The notes below the pieces were generated by a model. It saw only the letters and a list, made by a program, of their open reading frames with translations. It searched no databases and was not told the origin of the DNA. 64,000 bases of DNA, from the NCBI RefSeq assembly GCF_036323735.1, contig NC_086033.1, forward strand, positions 8,431,606 through 8,495,605, read 5' to 3'. Shown here in pieces: positions 24,601-36,499 of the stretch. Position 1 is the stretch's first letter. The number at the start of each line of letters is the position of its first letter. A program made the translations under genes and the position numbers. This stretch comes from Rattus norvegicus. Taxonomy: Eukaryota; Chordata; Mammalia; Rodentia; Muridae.

Positions 24601-25499
24601 GAAAAAATTTAGTATTTCATATCATGGATTATGTATAGCACTTGCATTTTATAATACCTACAAATGCAAAGTGTAGCGATTTGAATGTCATACATCTTCT
24701 CCTGCAGAGAATTTGGAACAATTAGCTTGTCTTATCATTGTCTTACCCTTTACACTTAATGGGTAAAGTATTTGGCTTGAAGCACAAAGAAACAACACAG
24801 AATAAAAAAATCCAGAAAATGATAACATTACAAACAAAGATAAAGTTCATTATAAAGTTGAATTTGATTTTTCTCATCAAAATGCCCAGTAGAAACAGCA
24901 TGGGAGAAAATATCTGTTTTGTCTCACAGCTTCAGAGGTGTCAACCCTTCTTGGTGAGGATGGCAATATGGTAGGACCAGCTCTATACTGGAAGAAGCAT
25001 ATGGTATAGTCTCTTCACATCTTGGCATATAAGGAAGCAGAGAGAACACCACCTAAGAGATGTCCAGGCTCATTACCATCAAAGACAAACTCCTTCTGAC
25101 CTACTTTTGTCAGATGTCTTTGCTGACTTCCTAATGGTTCAGTAGTCCTGCAAAATGCAGCACCTGGGGCCCAGCATTGAGAATACAAACTTACGCAAAA
25201 CATTTCAAATTTAAACTATGGCATGTAATACTAAGTTTACATAAAATTTCTTAACTATATATAGCTATACTTTCAGAGTAATATGTGAATAAACATTGAA
25301 AGTTGTAGAATAATCAACAATCTTGTCTTTTAAAATTTATTATAGAAATAAAACTATTGATCTTTATGTAACTAACTCTGGCTTGACCTTCGATGAATTG
25401 GAGCTTCTGCCTTTTTTGTATCTTAATTACCACAGACTATTTATGCGTTCCCTATAACTTTTGTTAATGACATTCAAAATACACTTTGCAGGAGATAAT
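24601..25499. other. Intergenic, possible old repeat traces
   Basis: AGCGATTTGAATGTCATAC at about 24676 and 'CATATAAGGAAGCAGAGAGA' at about 25026 recall pieces of rodent medium-copy repeats, but too little is left for a firm call. Confidence 0.35.
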
Positions 25500-25810
25500 C
25501 TGGTGAGAGATTCATAAGTCCCAGTTCCAGGTGAATAGATTATGTTAATTGGGTGATTGGTGGATGCTAGAGGAAAGAAAGTCAGTTTCCTTCAGGGATG
25601 TAGCCACTGGAATGTTGTCCATACCGTAGTATGTTATTCGACACCTGTGCACATACTGGCAGCATTAAGTGGATTCAGATGGTTTAAAAAGTGAACATGA
25701 AGATGCTAAGGAAAAGGAGTAAGAAATGTGGAGAGAAGAGGAAGGAAGGGTGTATGTTTGTATTTTATCAAAAAAATCTTCTGTCCATGTATGAACTTCT
25801 AAAACAATGG
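25500..25810 (+). mobile_element. Old L1 (Lx/L1VL-like) 3' end
   Basis: GTCAGTTTCCTTCAGGGATG, TAGCCACTGGAATGTTGTCC, GCACATACTGGCAGCATTAA, GTGGATTCAGATGG, and a purine-rich GAGAGAAGAGGAAGGAAGGG block, then a TTTTATCAAAA end, follow the order of an old murid L1 3' UTR. Diverged, with no clear A-tail. Confidence 0.55.
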
Positions 25811-26299
25811 TATTTTAAAGGATTAAGCTGTTGACCTACACAGAAATTTCTGTGTTTTATTCTTGATAAGCATGGTGACAAATCATCTAGTATTCTGGCA
25901 TAGACATAATTTTCATACTTATTCTTTTTAATAAGTCTTTGCTAATATCTTTTAAATGATTTTATTAGACCATTCATATAAACAAAGTCCATTTTAATGC
26001 CTAATTTCAGTTTAATCTTGAAGCTAGGGCCAGAGCGCTGAATAGAATTGTGACCTGTGTGTGACATCTTATAGGACACCAAGTAGAGAGTCTTTACTTC
26101 TTTCCTGTGGAGAAAAGCCTTTCAGCACATTTAACACACACCTCTACCAGGCTACTTTAACAGTGGTTATTTAAAGAGTTGTGAAACCCCATTCACTTAC
26201 TTTCTGGCTCAGAATATGAAGTCACGGGATGTAGCACACTTAAGAGCATTTATTAATCACTAGAACTGTGTATGATGAATTACTTCAACATTAGAACTA
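25811..26299. other. Unrecognised intergenic sequence
   Basis: Nothing recognised. Confidence 0.45.
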
Positions 26300-26650
26300 T
26301 AGCGTGTCAGTTACTCTCCTCACTATAGGAACATATACCACCAAAACAACTTAGGGAAGGATGGGTTTATTTTAGCTCATAAACTCAAGAATAGAAGGCA
26401 TGGGACCCTTCATACCTGGGAAGGGCTATTTCAAAGGTAGTAGAGTATGAGGAGGCTTGCTCATATCTCAGAATGGTAGACGATTCATGAAACAAGCTAT
26501 AACCCTCAAGTTCTTTCTTTGGGCTCTGCATCTGCTGTCTTGGTTCCATGTCCAAAAGTCTCACACCCCACTAAAACAGTGCTGGTGATATATCAGTCAT
26601 AGCTTACATCTTATGAGTCCCTCAAGGTTATATCAAATCAGAACATAACT
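26300..26650 (-). repeat. Rodent interspersed repeat
   Basis: GTCAGTTACTCTCCTCACTA, CAACTTAGGGAAGGATGGGT, TTATTTTAGCTCATAAACTC and a later GAGGAGGCTTGCTCAT fit a common rodent medium-copy repeat, also seen diverged at 37496 and 45438. Orientation is given relative to the 5390 copy; the family name is uncertain. Confidence 0.45.
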
Positions 26651-26739
26651 CTCAACATTGTTCACGAGTCTTTACTTTCTAACACATCATGCTTCTACTA
26701 AGAATATCTAATTCCAAGAGAACACAGCAATGGACTTCT

Positions 26740-26990
26740 GGCCCCATCCGCGTATGTAGCAGAGGATGGCCTTGTTGGGCGTTAATGTGAGGAGAGGTCC
26801 TTGGTCTTATCAAGGCTCGATATCCCAGTGTAGGGCATTGTCAGGGTGGAGAAGTGAGAGGGAGAGGGTCAGTGGTTAAGGGAGCACTGGCATAGAAGCA
26901 GGGGTTGGGGGTGGGATAGAGGGTTTCTGGAGGGGAAACCAGGAAATGGGATAACATTTAAAATGTAAATTAAAAGGTGCAATTAAAAAA
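26740..26990 (+). mobile_element. L1 3' UTR end, 5'-truncated
   Basis: CCCCATCCGCGTATGTAGCA, GAGGATGGCCTTGTTGGGCG, CCAGTGTAGGGCATTGTCAG, the G-rich tract GGGGTTGGGGGTGGGATAG, TTTCTGGAGGGGAAACCAGG, AACATTTAAAATGTAAAT and an A-rich end match the last 250 bases of a rat-type L1 3' UTR, as at 58150-58593. Confidence 0.85.
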
Positions 26991-28568
26991 TAGCTAATTT
27001 CACAGTTTACCAGAGTATGTTTAGTCAAGAGAATGTCAACTGCTTGAATAGCTCAATAGTGATAGGGAAGAAGATAGCCTACACATGGACTGGAGAAGCA
27101 TTTTGTGCTTATAACTATTAAGCTGCAGCAAATAGGGAGAATTTTTCTTTATCTACCCCAGGTTCCTGTCACATCGTGTGAATTGGGGGATTGCAAAGGA
27201 TGAGGAAGTGAATGACTGAACATTAATGCTACGTGTGCACACTGAGGGTGACTGAGAAGCAGAAATGAAAGACCAGAGCTATCGTTATGTTATTCATGGC
27301 CAATTACTGGTTGACTAGAATGTGGCCTGAATTTTAAAAGGTGAAGGAAGTGAACCATTTGATTTTTCAAAATCAGTTTGCATGCCAAACATACTGAAGG
27401 AAGGAAAGAGGGCCTGTTTCCCAAGTGACATTTACCTTCCTGCAGGACACCAATTCTCACATTCACAAAACTCCTAACACAAAGCAGAAATCATAGACAT
27501 GCCTCACTTTAAGAAAAATTACTGGAAATATTTTTGTAATAACTTCAGGAACAGAAAGAGAAGGTAGGAGAAAAGTGAGTATTACTACTGGTGAGAGGTA
27601 CAGTAAAGTGTCTTTAAGCAATTTCCCTTACCATTCATGGCAATCTGGATTTTTTTTATACCATACACTAAGTTATAAATAAAAAAGTAGTTCTTTGATA
27701 AAAAATTTTCTGAGGAAATCTTTGATAACAATGTGATTTGTATATGAATTTTTGCTTAACTCAAATAAAAATTAAGGCAAGATAAATTTTCTGAGTTCTA
27801 ATAACAGAATTCACTGTTCAGTAATGAATGTCTGTATAGAAACAGAACTGTGAAACTGTATAGGGAAAAACATCAGAAATCTCATGATAAAGTGGTTACA
27901 AATTGATACTGATTCAAGGTTCACTTTACTATAAATTGCTTCAGATACAGTTACTTCTATAATACTTAACTGCTTCAAGAACCCAGAAGGTAATAATACT
28001 TTTAGATTTAAAACTCATCATAAAGCAATAAAAGGGTATTGGAAAGGAAATAATATATAACAAAACAATAGTTATATGGCTTTGAAAATGATAATATCGA
28101 TGATTACATATATGCATAAATATAATATGTAGTTTATTATAGGTAATCAAATAGATGTATTAGCGCAATGATAATATAATTAGATGATGCCTAATTCAAC
28201 ACAATATGTTAACAAATATTTCCCTGTGTGTGTATTTGTGTATGCGTGTGCACACGTGTGCATACATTGTAGCTATGCACTCTGTCTCCTTGCAAAGGAA
28301 TCTATTCCTCCTGCTTATTGATTTTCATATAACTTAATTGAAACAAACTAGTAATTTCTCAAATTAGACTCTTTTTGGCTATTATTCTTTGGAACACCTT
28401 GCTGATCCTGGGCACCTAATCTTTCTATATATATCCTCACACTGCTAGAGTCACACATCCACACCACACTCAAGTTTTATTTCTTTAACATCCATTTAAA
28501 ATAAATCTTTCTTTGAATCTCTGGTCTTCTGTGACTAAGTTTCTCCACTAAGCACTCTGAGCCCTGCC
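26991..28568. other. Unrecognised AT-rich sequence
   Basis: Only a short degenerate TG stretch near 28228-28260 stands out. No gene or repeat family is recognised. Confidence 0.45.
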
Positions 28569-28731
28569 TTTTTTTAATTTTTTCATCTTTATTAACTTAG
28601 GTATTTCTTATTTACATTCTGATTGTTATTCCCTTTCCCGGTTTCCAGGTCAACATCCCCCTAACACTTCCCCCTCCCCTTCTCTATGGGTGTTCCCCTC
28701 CCCATCCTCCCCGCATTACTGCCCCCTGCTT
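28569..28731 (-). mobile_element. L1 3' UTR end, short copy
   Basis: Poly-T then CATCTTTATTAACTTAGGTA, TTACATTCTGATTGTTATTC, CCTTTCCCGGTTTCCAGG and the C-rich tract CCCCTCCCCATCCTCCCCGC. This is the reverse complement of the terminal L1 3' UTR and is truncated inside the G-rich tract. Confidence 0.8.
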
Positions 28732-29028
28732 TTATGTTTACTCCAACTTTCTGTGAGCTTTCTCTGAGTCACTTCAGTCAGAAATGCAACACTCTTTCCT
28801 TCCTTCATGAAGGTTACACATTTTCATTGATGAAATCTGAAACTTAATCCAAAAGCGTAAAATATATCAAGTGTTATCTGAGAATGGACATCAAACACTA
28901 TATGCGCTGGAAAAATCAGAGCTTTAGTTTTGGGAGAGTATGGATTTTACATGAAATATCAGACATGAGCAAGCCAGTAAAACTCCCACTTTATCATTAC
29001 AAGTGTTGCACCTCTGTTTGACCATGTC
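28732..29028. other. Unrecognised spacer
   Basis: Nothing recognised. Confidence 0.4.
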
Positions 29029-29041
29029 AAATCTGCTTCCT

Positions 29042-29217
29042 TATACATGGACTGACCCTGGACTCTGACCTCATAGGTAGCATTGAATGTCCTAGTAGGA
29101 TCACCAGTGTAAGGGGAAGCCCTGGGTCCTGCTAAGACTGAACCCCCAGTGAACGAAATTGTTTGGGGGAGGGCAGCAATGGGGGGGAGGATGGGAAGGG
29201 GAAAACCCAAAGGAAAA
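29042..29217 (+). mobile_element. L1 3' UTR insertion, truncated at both ends
   Basis: TATACATGGACTGACCCTGG to CAATGGGGGGGAGGATGGGA matches the middle of the rat-type L1 3' UTR (compare the reverse complement of 30150-30320). It stops in the G-rich tract with a GGAAAACCCAAAGGAAAAA end instead of the normal GTAAATAA 3' end. The 13-base duplication AAATCTGCTTCCT flanks it at 29029-29041 and 29218-29230. A retrotransposition event with a prematurely ended template fits. Confidence 0.85.
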
Positions 29218-29329
29218 AAATCTGCTTCCTAACACTGGAATTATTAAAGAGGTAGATTGATTAATTTCAAATTTATAAACATTGTTTCTAATGGAAAAAA
29301 GAAGTGTGGATAGGCTACTAAAAGGCTAG

Positions 29330-29651
29330 ATTCAGGATGGGGAGATTTTACAGTGGGTAGAGCACTTCTTGCTGTGATGTGTAGGCACAGAAAATTAGAA
29401 ATGGTAGTGCCTGTCAGTGATACTATTGCTTTCCCAGTTTGAGAGGAAGCACAGGGATGTGAATTCCCAGAGGTCTCTGTGCCATCTAGTATGGCGTGCA
29501 CAGCAAGGAACTGACTTGTAGCTGAGGCAGGAGGCAAGGATTACCAACTGAGTCATCACTTGACTTCCACATTTGTATCATGGCACATGTGTGTCTGCAC
29601 ATACACACATGAAAATACCCATACACATGTGCAAACATACACAGATACTCA
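29330..29651 (+). mobile_element. B4 SINE
   Basis: Head GATGGGGAGATTTTACAGTG GGTAGAGCAC, then GCCTGTCAGTGATACTATTG, then AGAGGAAGCACAGGGATGTG and a 3' part GACTTCCACATTTGTATCAT, fit the tRNA(ID)-B1 fusion order of B4. The CA/GA tract that follows occupies its tail. Confidence 0.6.
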
Positions 29652-29657
29652 CACACA

Positions 29658-29714
<57 letters not shown>
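29652..29714 (+). repeat. Compound (CA)n(GA)n microsatellite
   Basis: About 12 CA units followed by about 19 GA units, at the 3' tail of the B4 SINE. Confidence 0.95.
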
Positions 29715-29716
<2 letters not shown>

Positions 29717-30040
29717 ACTTTTTAAAATAAGAAATAAGATAGAAGAAAACAATAAAACTCACAACCTTAGGATCTTCCTATGTCCATGGGAATGTTCCAC
29801 CAATAGAAAGAACTGCAGCCACAGATAGTGGAGACCCCTTTAAGATGAGAAACCCAGAGCCACAGCCTCCCTACATTTTCTAAAAGAAGGTTAAACAGTT
29901 GCATCACTCCTAATGGCCATCTACTGGCCCAGGAGTGAATAGTTAGATCTTATCTTGTTATATACTTACTTCGCTTCCTGTACTATTTCTTTCTTTTGTG
30001 TGTGTGTGTATGTATGTGTGTGTGTTTATCCTGTTGTCTT
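29715..30040. other. Unrecognised spacer
   Basis: A short TG-rich stretch lies at 29998-30025. No gene recognised. Confidence 0.4.
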
Positions 30041-33000
30041 TAATTCTTTTTTTTTCTTTTTTTTTCAATTAACTTGAGTATTTCTTATATACATTTCGAG
30101 TGTTATTCCCTTTCCTGGTTTCCTGGCAAACATCCGCCTCCCCCCTCCCCTTCTTAATGGGTGTTTTCCCCCTCCTCCCCCCATTGCCGCCCTCCCCCCA
30201 ACAATCTAGTTCACTGGGGGTTCAGTCTTAGCAGGACCCAGGGCTTCCCCTTCCACTGGTGCTCTTACTAGGATATTCATTGCTACCTATGAGGTCAGAG
30301 TCCAGGGTCAGTCCATGTATAGTCTTTGGGTAGTGGCTTAGTCCCTGGAAGCTCTGGTTGCTTGACATTGTTGTACATATGGGGTCTCGAGCCCCTTCAA
30401 GCTCTTCCAGTTCTTTCTCTGATTCCTTCAACGGGGGACCTATTCTCAGTTCAGTGGTTTGCTGCTGGCATTCGCCTCTGTATTTGCTGTATTCTGGCTG
30501 TGTCTCTCAGGAGCGATCTTCATCTGGTTCCTGTCGGTCTGCACTTCTTTGCTTCATCCATCTTGTCTAATTGGGTGGCTGTATATGTATGGGCCACATG
30601 TGGGGCAGACTCTGAATGGGTGTTCCTTCAGTCTCTGTTTTAATCTTTGCCTCTCTCTTCCCTGCCAAGGGTATTCTTATTCCCCTTTTAAAGAAGGAGT
30701 GAAGCATTCACATTTTGATCATCCGTCTTGAGTTTCATGTGTTCTAGGCATCCAGGGTAATTCAAGCATTTGGGCTAATAGCCACTTATCAATGAGTGCA
30801 TACCATGTGTTTTTTTCTGTGATTGGGTTACCTCACTCAGGATGATATTTTCCATTTCCAACCATTTGCCTACGAATTTCATAAAGTCATTGTTTTTGAT
30901 AGCTGAGTAATATTCCATTGTGTAGATGTACCACATTTTCTGTATCCATTCCTCTGTTGAAGGGCATCTGGGTTCTTTCCAGCTTCTGGCTATTATAAAT
31001 AAGGCTGTGATGAACATAGTGGAGCATGTGCCTTTTTTATATGTTGGGGCATCTTTTGGGTATATGCCCAAGAGAGGTATAGCTGGATCCTCAGGCAGTT
31101 CAATGTCCAATTTTCTGAGGAACCTCCAAACTGATTTCCAGAATGGTTGTACCAGTCTGCAATCCCACCAACAATGGAGGAGTGTTCCTCTTTCTCCACA
31201 TCCTCGCCAGCATCTGTTGTCCCCTGAGTTTTTGATCTTAGCCATTCTCACTGGTGTGAGGTGAAATCTCAGGGTTGTTTTGATTTGCATTTCCCTTATG
31301 ATTAAAGATGTTGAACATTTCTTTAGGTGTTTCTCAGCCATTCAGCATTCCTCAGCTGTGAATTCTTTGTTTAGCTCTGAACCCCATTTTTTAATAGGGT
31401 TATTTGTTTCCCTGTGGTCTAACTTCTTGAGTTCTTTGTATATTTTGGATATAGGCCTCTATCTGTTGTAGGATTGGTAGAGATCTTTTCCCAATCTGTT
31501 GGTTGCCGTTTTGTCCTAACCACAGTTCCCTTTGCCTTACAGAAGCTTTGTAGTTTTATGAGATCCCATTTGTCAATTCTTGATCTTAGAGCATAAGCCA
31601 TTGGTGTTTTGTTCAGGAAATTTTTTCCAGTGCCCATGTGTTCCAGATGCTTCCCTAGTTTTTCTTCTATTAGTTTGAGTGTATCTGGTTTGATGTGGAG
31701 GTCCTTGATCCACTTGGACTTAAGCTTTGTACAGGGTGATAAGCATGGATCAATCTGCATTCTTCTACATGTTGACCTCCAGTTGAACCAGCACCATTTG
31801 CTGAAAATGCTATCTTTTTTCCATTTGATGGTTTTGGCTCCTTTGTCAAAAATCAAGTGCCCATAGGTGTGTGGGTTCATTTCTGGGTCTTCAATTCTGT
31901 TCCATTGGTCTATCTGTCTGTCTCTGTACCAATACCATGCAGTTTTTATCACTATTGCTCTGTAATACTGCTTGAGTTCAGGGAGAGGGATTCCCCCTGA
32001 AGTCCTTTTATTGTTGAGGATAGTTTTAGCTATCCTGGGTTTTTTGTTATTCCAGATGAATTTGCAAATCATTCTGTCTAACTCTTTGAAGAATTGGATT
32101 GGTATTTTGATGGGATTGCATTGAATCTGTAGATCGCTTTTGGTAAAAGGGCCATTTTTACTATATTAATCCTGCCAATCCATGAGCATGGGAGATCTTT
32201 CCATCTTCTGAGGACTTCTTCAATTTCCTTCTTCAGTGTCTTGAAGTTCTTATTGTACAGATCTTTTACTTGCTTGGTTAAAGTCACACTGAGGTACTTT
32301 ATATTATTTGGGTCTCTTATGAAGGGTGTCGTTTCCCTAATTTCTTTCTCGGCTTGTTTCTCTTTTATGTAGAGGAAGGCTACTGATTTATTTGAGTTAA
32401 TTTTATACCCAGCCACTTTGCTGAAGTTGTTTATCAGCTTTAGTAGTTCTCTGGTGGAACTTTTGGGATCACTTAAATATACTATCATATCATCTGCAAA
32501 TAGTGATATTTTGACTTCTTCTTTTCTGATCTGTATCCCCTTGACCTCCTTTTGTTGTCTGATTTCTCTGGCTAGAACTTCAAGCACTATATTGAATAAG
32601 TAGGAAGAGAGTGGGCAGCCTTGTCTAGTCCCTGATTATAGTGGGATTGCTTCAAGTTTCTCTCCATTTAGTTTAATGTTAGCAACTGGTTTGCTGTATA
32701 TGCCTTTTACTATGTTTAGGTATGGGCCTTGAATTCCTATTCTTTCCAGGTCTTTTATCATGAAGGGGTGTTGAATTTTGTCAAATGCTTTCTCTGCATC
32801 TAATGAAATGACCATGTGCTTTTGTTCTTTCAGTTTGTTTATATAATGATCACGTTGATGGTTTTCCGTATATTAAACCATCCCTGCATGCCTGGGATGA
32901 AGCCTACTTGATCATGGTGGATGATTGTTTTGATGTGCTCTTGGATTCTGTTTGCCAGAATTTTGTTGAGTATTTTTGCATCGATATTCATAAGGGAAAT

Positions 33001-33185
33001 TGGTCTGAAGTTCTCTTTCTTTGTTGGGTCTTTGTGTGGTTTAGGTATAAGAGTAATTGTGGCTTCATAGAAGGAATTCGGTAGTGCTCCATCTGTTTCA
33101 GTTTTGTGAAATAGTTTGGATAATATCCAGATGGGTTTAGTGCAGAATTCTATCAGACCTTCATAGAAGACCTCATACCAATATT
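30041..33185 (-). mobile_element. 5'-truncated L1, relatively young
   Basis: Reverse-oriented L1: poly(A) read as T-runs at 30047-30065, 3' UTR at about 30066-30774, ORF2 C-terminus and RT upstream to about 33185 where homology stops inside the RT region. Only a few lesions interrupt ORF2, fewer than in the 18.8-24.5 kb copy. The 5' truncation is typical of incomplete target-primed reverse transcription. I could not define a convincing target duplication. Confidence 0.92.
30775..33185 (-). pseudogene. L1 ORF2 partial pseudogene (RT to C-terminus)
   Basis: Reverse transcriptase and C-terminal segment of ORF2p, lacking the endonuclease through 5' truncation. RT motif A (LDAEKAFDKIQ) is encoded at about 32779-32809. 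An in-frame stop lies near 32635, just upstream of the open block 32078-32587, which holds the catalytic FADD at 32489-32500. A frame change links it to the block 31419-32072 (ILNNKRTSGGIPLPELKQYY), and another to the last 188 residues (30775-31341). That last block has the CCHC cluster CWRGCGERGTLLHCWWDC at 31159-31212 and ends LISGY at the natural stop. It cannot act as an autonomous protein. Confidence 0.9.
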
Positions 33186-33816
33186 TCTTTTTATAGTATC
33201 AGGATAGTTGGCCTGCCACAAAATTTAATGCTCTAAGTAAAAGATAACAACTAAATCTTTGAAAATTAGAGGTATAGCATGTATAAAATCAGAATCACAG
33301 AAACCAACCTTCTTAGCAACACCAATGATTTCAAAATTATATTTACATTAATTGTATTTTATTTTCTCATCATTTAAATGAAACAATGTCACATAATAAA
33401 TGGCTTCAAACAGTAACATATTACCTAAATAGTATTTTTATAAATATCTAGGCTCTGAATGGGTGTTTCTTCTGTGTCTGTTTTGTACACGTATTATACA
33501 ATAACCCCAGTTTACCTTACCATCTCTTCTACTTTTCTAAATAACTGTTATTGCAATATGATCATGTCTATGTCATGGACCCTGAGTCACCTTCCCCTGC
33601 ACGGCCTACACTGAGAACTTATTACAAAGACTGTATAATTCTAAAAGTTCAAAACATTTATTATATAGCTCACAACTAGAAATTTTGCTAACCAACAAAT
33701 CTAGAAGACTCTACTTATGGTCATCTGATGTCTTTGGAATCATTTTCCTAGCTTCTCCGTCTGTTTCTGTTTGCACCATTTAATATACCACTAGTGCGCT
33801 GGCTCACTTGCTCTCA

Positions 33817-33870
<54 letters not shown>

Positions 33871-34737
33871 CCCTCCCCTGTCTCTATGTTTGTGTTTGTG
33901 TGCATATGTGTATACATGTGCATGTGCATGTGTGTAGCAAAGCAGTATTAATTTCTAAACCCTCTGCTTTATTATTTAAGGAGCATGTGCCTAAAGTTCA
34001 GAAAATCCACAACTGAGTCCCCTTCTTGAGGGCCTGTAGTGTACCAGCTGTTTTATAAAAGTTATAACTGCTGCATAATCAAATAAAATTACAGTGAGTT
34101 TTCCTACTAACCATTCACTACTCTTTAGCTAGTAATGCACTCCAATTCTTAACATTATTCCTTGTAAGATATTCATGCCAACACCCAAATGCAGTAAATA
34201 CTCTATAAGGTTGAATTGTCACTATAACCATGCTAACTAACATCAGCTTCTTTAAAATTGCCAAGTATACAATAACCACGCAACTCTCTTTTCTTAATAA
34301 ACAAGTAAATTAAAGGAGGGAATGAAGCAAATTTCATTTTATCAATTACTCAGACTAAATCCTCAATTTGACATATTATTTCACATATCCAGTAGACTCA
34401 CAATCAAGTTTTCTGATATTTAACTTGTAAACTTTCTAGAATTTAGTCTCTAGACATTTTCAAAATATTAGAAGCGTTTCCTTTTCCATTTACCTAGATA
34501 ATTCCATTAGACAGTCTCCTTTGATTTGATTTGAGATACTGTCATATTTATGACACTCACTCTGGAGAACATTTGCAAACTAATAAGTAATTGACTTAGT
34601 AAATAGACAATATATCAAGGGACCACTGCTTTGGAAATAAACCATGGCAGTACACTATTAAAGCCTTAAATATTTTGCACAAATTAGAAACTTAGAAAAT
34701 ATGTTAATTATTGGTTTGATCATGAAACCAACATGAC
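33186..34737. other. Unrecognised intergenic sequence
   Basis: Holds the CTAT tetranucleotide tract listed separately and a CATGTG-rich stretch near 33900-33935. A roughly 40-base L1 3' UTR-like phrase (CTCTGAATGGGTGTTTCTTC) occurs at 33453, but is too short to call. Confidence 0.45.
33817..33870 (+). repeat. (CTAT)n microsatellite
   Basis: Thirteen and a half perfect CTAT units, likely length-polymorphic. Confidence 0.95.
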
Positions 34738-35405
34738 TGCTATTCAGCACCCCCAACAAAGGTCAATGCCTTCTAATGATATCCCGCTATACTCATAGAG
34801 GGGTACCTAGCCCAATCACCGTCAGAGGGGCTTCCTCTGGTAGCTAATGCGAGCAGATGCAGAGACCCACAACTAAACATTTTGTGGATCACCTAGCACC
34901 CTGCAGAAGATGGACAGGAAGGATTTCAAGAGCCAAAGGGGTGGAGAAACACATGAAAAGTGGCCTACTGACTCAACTAAGCACAGCCCTTAGAGGCTCA
35001 TAGAGACCAAAGCAGCAATCACAGAGCCTTCATGGATCTTAACGAGTTCCTCAGCACACATGCTTTGGTTGTTTAGTTTAGGGGTTCTGTGGGATTCCTA
35101 AGAGTAGGCATAGGGGGCAGGGGCTGCTTCAGGCTCCTGTGCATGCTCTTGGAACTTTTTTCCTCCTCCTGGTTTGCCAAGTTCTGCCTTGATATGAGTC
35201 TTTGTGGGTAGTATTATTATATCTTATTATGCTGTGTTCCGTTGATATAACTCGGAGGCCTGGATTTTTTTTTTCTGAAGGGAAAAAGAGGATCAATAGA
35301 TCAGGGAGAGGGTGGTGAGTGTTGGTGACTGGGAGGAGTGGAGGGAGAGGAGTCTGCAATCAGAATGTATTCTATGAGAGAAGCGTCTTCTTTTTAAAAG
35401 AAAAG
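34738..35405 (+). mobile_element. Lx-type L1 3' UTR
   Basis: CTTCTAATGATATCCCGCTA, ACTCATAGAGGGGTACCTAG, GAGCAGATGCAGAGACCCAC, CACAGAGCCTTCATGGATCT, GTTTGCCAAGTTCTGCCTTG, CTTATTATGCTGTGTTCCGT and a purine-rich end GGAGGAGTGGAGGGAGAGGA follow the order of an old murid L1 3' UTR up to its final GTATTCTATGAGAGAAG. No ORF2 is attached. Confidence 0.7.
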
Positions 35406-35869
35406 AGAGGGGAAATAAAAAATAATGCATGTGATCTTATTGCAAGGCACTCTACCTAAAACTGTTGAGATTTTGTTTGTGATAGAATTCATAGTAAAAG
35501 CTTATGATTAGATTATGTAGTGCTCATAGATGCAACAGAAGTTCAATTTAGTTAACAGGGATGGAAATCCATTAGAAGATTATTGGACAGTTGTGAGCTA
35601 CCCAACACCATTGCTAGGATTCCTGTGGTTCTTCACCCTGAAGCATTTCTCCGGCTACCATTCATGGAACTTTTGAGGCAGACATATATCTTATTTCCAG
35701 ACAGACAGAGTTCTTTATGGTTGAACTGCAAACACAGGGCATGTTTCTCCAGTGGCCATAGCACTGACTGCGTTCTGTTTTGGTTTTAGTATTATTGTTT
35801 TTTCTTTGCTTGCTACTGATCCATGAGCAGATCTATGAAAAAAATTACCAAGGAGGACATACACAACTC
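35406..35869. other. Unrecognised intergenic sequence
   Basis: Nothing recognised. Confidence 0.4.
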
Positions 35870-36200
35870 AAAGGTCAGAACATGATATGGTTTAATTGTC
35901 TTGCAACATTCTGGTTTCATTTCACAGTGATATTTTCCTACTTACACATTGCATACTTAGATCATTGTATACTCCAAAATAACCATCCCTTAGTCTTCCC
36001 TCCAGATACTCTCTGGACCCCATCTGCTCTCACAGTATCATCAGTAGTTTTGCATGTCAATTTTTTCTAAGTTCCATATGCAAAACAAAGGATATTATAC
36101 TTGTCTTTCAGGGTATGAATCATTTTGTTTAACATAATTATCTCCTGTTCTATATACTTTCCTACAACATTAATTTGTTTGTCTTGCATTAATTAATATC
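35870..36200 (-). mobile_element. Old mammalian L1 (L1M-type) 3' fragment
   Basis: ATCATCAGTAGTTTTGCATG, TTCTAAGTTCCATATGCAAA, CTTGTCTTTCAGGGTATGAA and CATAATTATCTCCTGTTCTA match the reverse of an ancient L1 3' region common to mammals. Diverged. Confidence 0.5.
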
Positions 36201-36499
36201 TGCTTTGCACTCTGAAATGAATGTACTTAAATGTTATGCAAAAGGTGAAATTTTAAATGCTTTCAGTCCAAAAAGCAAAAGTACTTAAGAATATTTAGAT
36301 AATTTTTATGACACAATTTTCAGAAGTTCCTAAGTGAGGCATCACTTTGACAGCATAGGATTTACATTCTAGGAAGAACAGATAAAACCTCATTTAATTT
36401 TAAAACATTACAACTTTCAAGTGCAGTGGATTGCACTACATTTTCAAGTGTCTTTAATGTACTTTGTTTATGTTTAAGTCCCCTTGCCAGTGTCCGTAT

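Noticed and set aside
30326..30731. Three overlapping + strand frames of 70-105 residues
   Set aside because: They are antisense to the 3' UTR of the - strand L1.
33817..33870. CTAT array considered as a regular spaced-repeat (CRISPR-like) array
   Set aside because: Units are contiguous with no spacers, in a mammalian genome; it is an ordinary microsatellite.
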